Positions 5,655 through 6,152 of a stretch of 6,152 nt of DNA are shown here, one piece after another. The notes beneath the pieces are model-generated. The model had not been told where the DNA came from and searched no databases. It worked only from the letters and a program-made list of their open reading frames with translations. Origin of the DNA: Gammaproteobacteria bacterium (GTDB taxonomy: Bacteria; Pseudomonadota; Gammaproteobacteria; DAOWEP01); the NCBI GenBank assembly GCA_030638455.1, contig DAOWEP010000163.1, positions 1 through 6,152 on the forward strand, read 5' to 3'. Each line of letters opens with the position of its first letter. The first letter of the stretch is position 1. A program made the translations under genes and the position numbers.

Positions 5655-6152
5655 TCAGGAATTAAGCACTGAAAATTGCTCCATCATTGGTTTACTTACC
5701 GGTTCCAGCTTTCTTCTCATTACGCTGCCGACAGCATCTGTTCTTGAAAAAATAGGGCGTACTACACGTTCATCCGCGTGTGCCAATACAAGCATAGCGT
5801 TAATTTCTTTCTTAAGCTCTGGTACTGCTTGTAGTAATTCAGATAATTGCTGCTGCATTGGCGTTTCTTCATTCTTTTTATTGGTGCCGATATCATGAAC
5901 ATCGCTGATGATTGATTCTACATCTTCATAATCTAAAGGTGAAATGCGTACATTGGAAAAATACCGGGTAATTGCTTCCAGTAATTTGACTACCACATCC
6001 TGGTTATTTGGCTTTGTTAGCACCCTTTTGCAAACATGAATAAAGGTCTGACCCTCTGTAGACAATAGTCGCAATAGCTGCAAGGCAAACGGATTTGATT
6101 TGGCCAGATCTCCCAACGGTGTTCGATATTGGGCAAAGTCTGATCTTTCAGA
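5655..6152 (-). CDS. Hypothetical protein, C-terminal part (5' end outside window)
   Basis: I do not recognise this protein. The frame is open to the window edge (12 further codons, beginning SERSDFAQYRTP, before the internal TTG at 6116), so the true start lies beyond 6152 and 165 residues are visible. It is predicted soluble and mostly helical. Features include a leucine-rich first half (NPFALQLLRLLSTEGQ), an acidic LDYEDVESIISDVHDI stretch, a QQQLSELLQAVPELKKEI helix and a basic segment (RTDAVGSVMRRKLEPVSK). No cysteine or metal-binding signature stands out apart from a single Cys. It lies 12 bp upstream of the 182-residue gene and probably shares its transcript. Confidence 0.65.
   Translation of the reverse strand, partial: SERSDFAQYRTPLGDLAKSNPFALQLLRLLSTEGQTFIHVCKRVLTKPNNQDVVVKLLEAITRYFSNVRISPLDYEDVESIISDVHDIGTNKKNEETPMQQQLSELLQAVPELKKEINAMLVLAHADERVVRPIFSRTDAVGSVMRRKLEPVSKPMMEQFSVLNS

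Overview
The window looks like a chromosomal segment of a gammaproteobacterium with moderate GC. The main clue is the order on the + strand of a NarK/NasA-type nitrate transporter followed by a fused PP2C phosphatase-Ser/Thr kinase. This pairing is known from nitrate-assimilation loci of Pseudomonas and related genera, where nirB normally follows. Species cannot be named from this sequence.

Layout. Positions 1-939 hold the C-terminal 312 residues of the nitrate transporter, whose 5' end is outside the window. A 160-bp MITE-like element (940-1099) sits directly against its stop codon. It has 18-bp terminal inverted repeats (17 of 18 matching) and a TTAA duplication on each side. Positions 1181-2887 encode the phosphatase-kinase with a C-terminal membrane anchor. 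A gene-free stretch of 433 bp follows (2888-3320). Positions 3321-4895 encode a secreted 524-residue protein. After a repeat-rich 198-bp gap, two genes run on the - strand: a 182-residue protein of unknown function (5094-5642) and, 12 bp upstream of it, the 3' part of another unknown gene that runs off the window (5655-6152).

The standout is the gene at 3321-4895. Residues about 28-395 match the ectodomain of HAP2/GCS1, the class II-like gamete fusion protein of plants, protists and some animals, in cysteine spacing and several motifs. Examples are a DSQGFCC segment, a TAHC motif, IPRE, and a CxKIGxGxxxF...CxHNQL block. This appears to be a bacterial fusexin-family protein. It lacks any sign of domain III, the stem or the transmembrane anchor. 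In their place are calcium-binding thrombospondin type-3 repeats and a cysteine-containing tail. It is therefore predicted to be a soluble, secreted 'fusexin head', and membrane fusion activity is not demonstrated by the sequence.

How the genes work together. The transporter and kinase plausibly form a nitrate-uptake/signalling pair, now separated by the MITE. The HAP2-like gene has its own long upstream region and no evident functional link to nitrate. It occupies the place where nirB would be expected from the Pseudomonas arrangement, so it may be inserted cargo. The two - strand genes converge on it and cannot be assigned a role.
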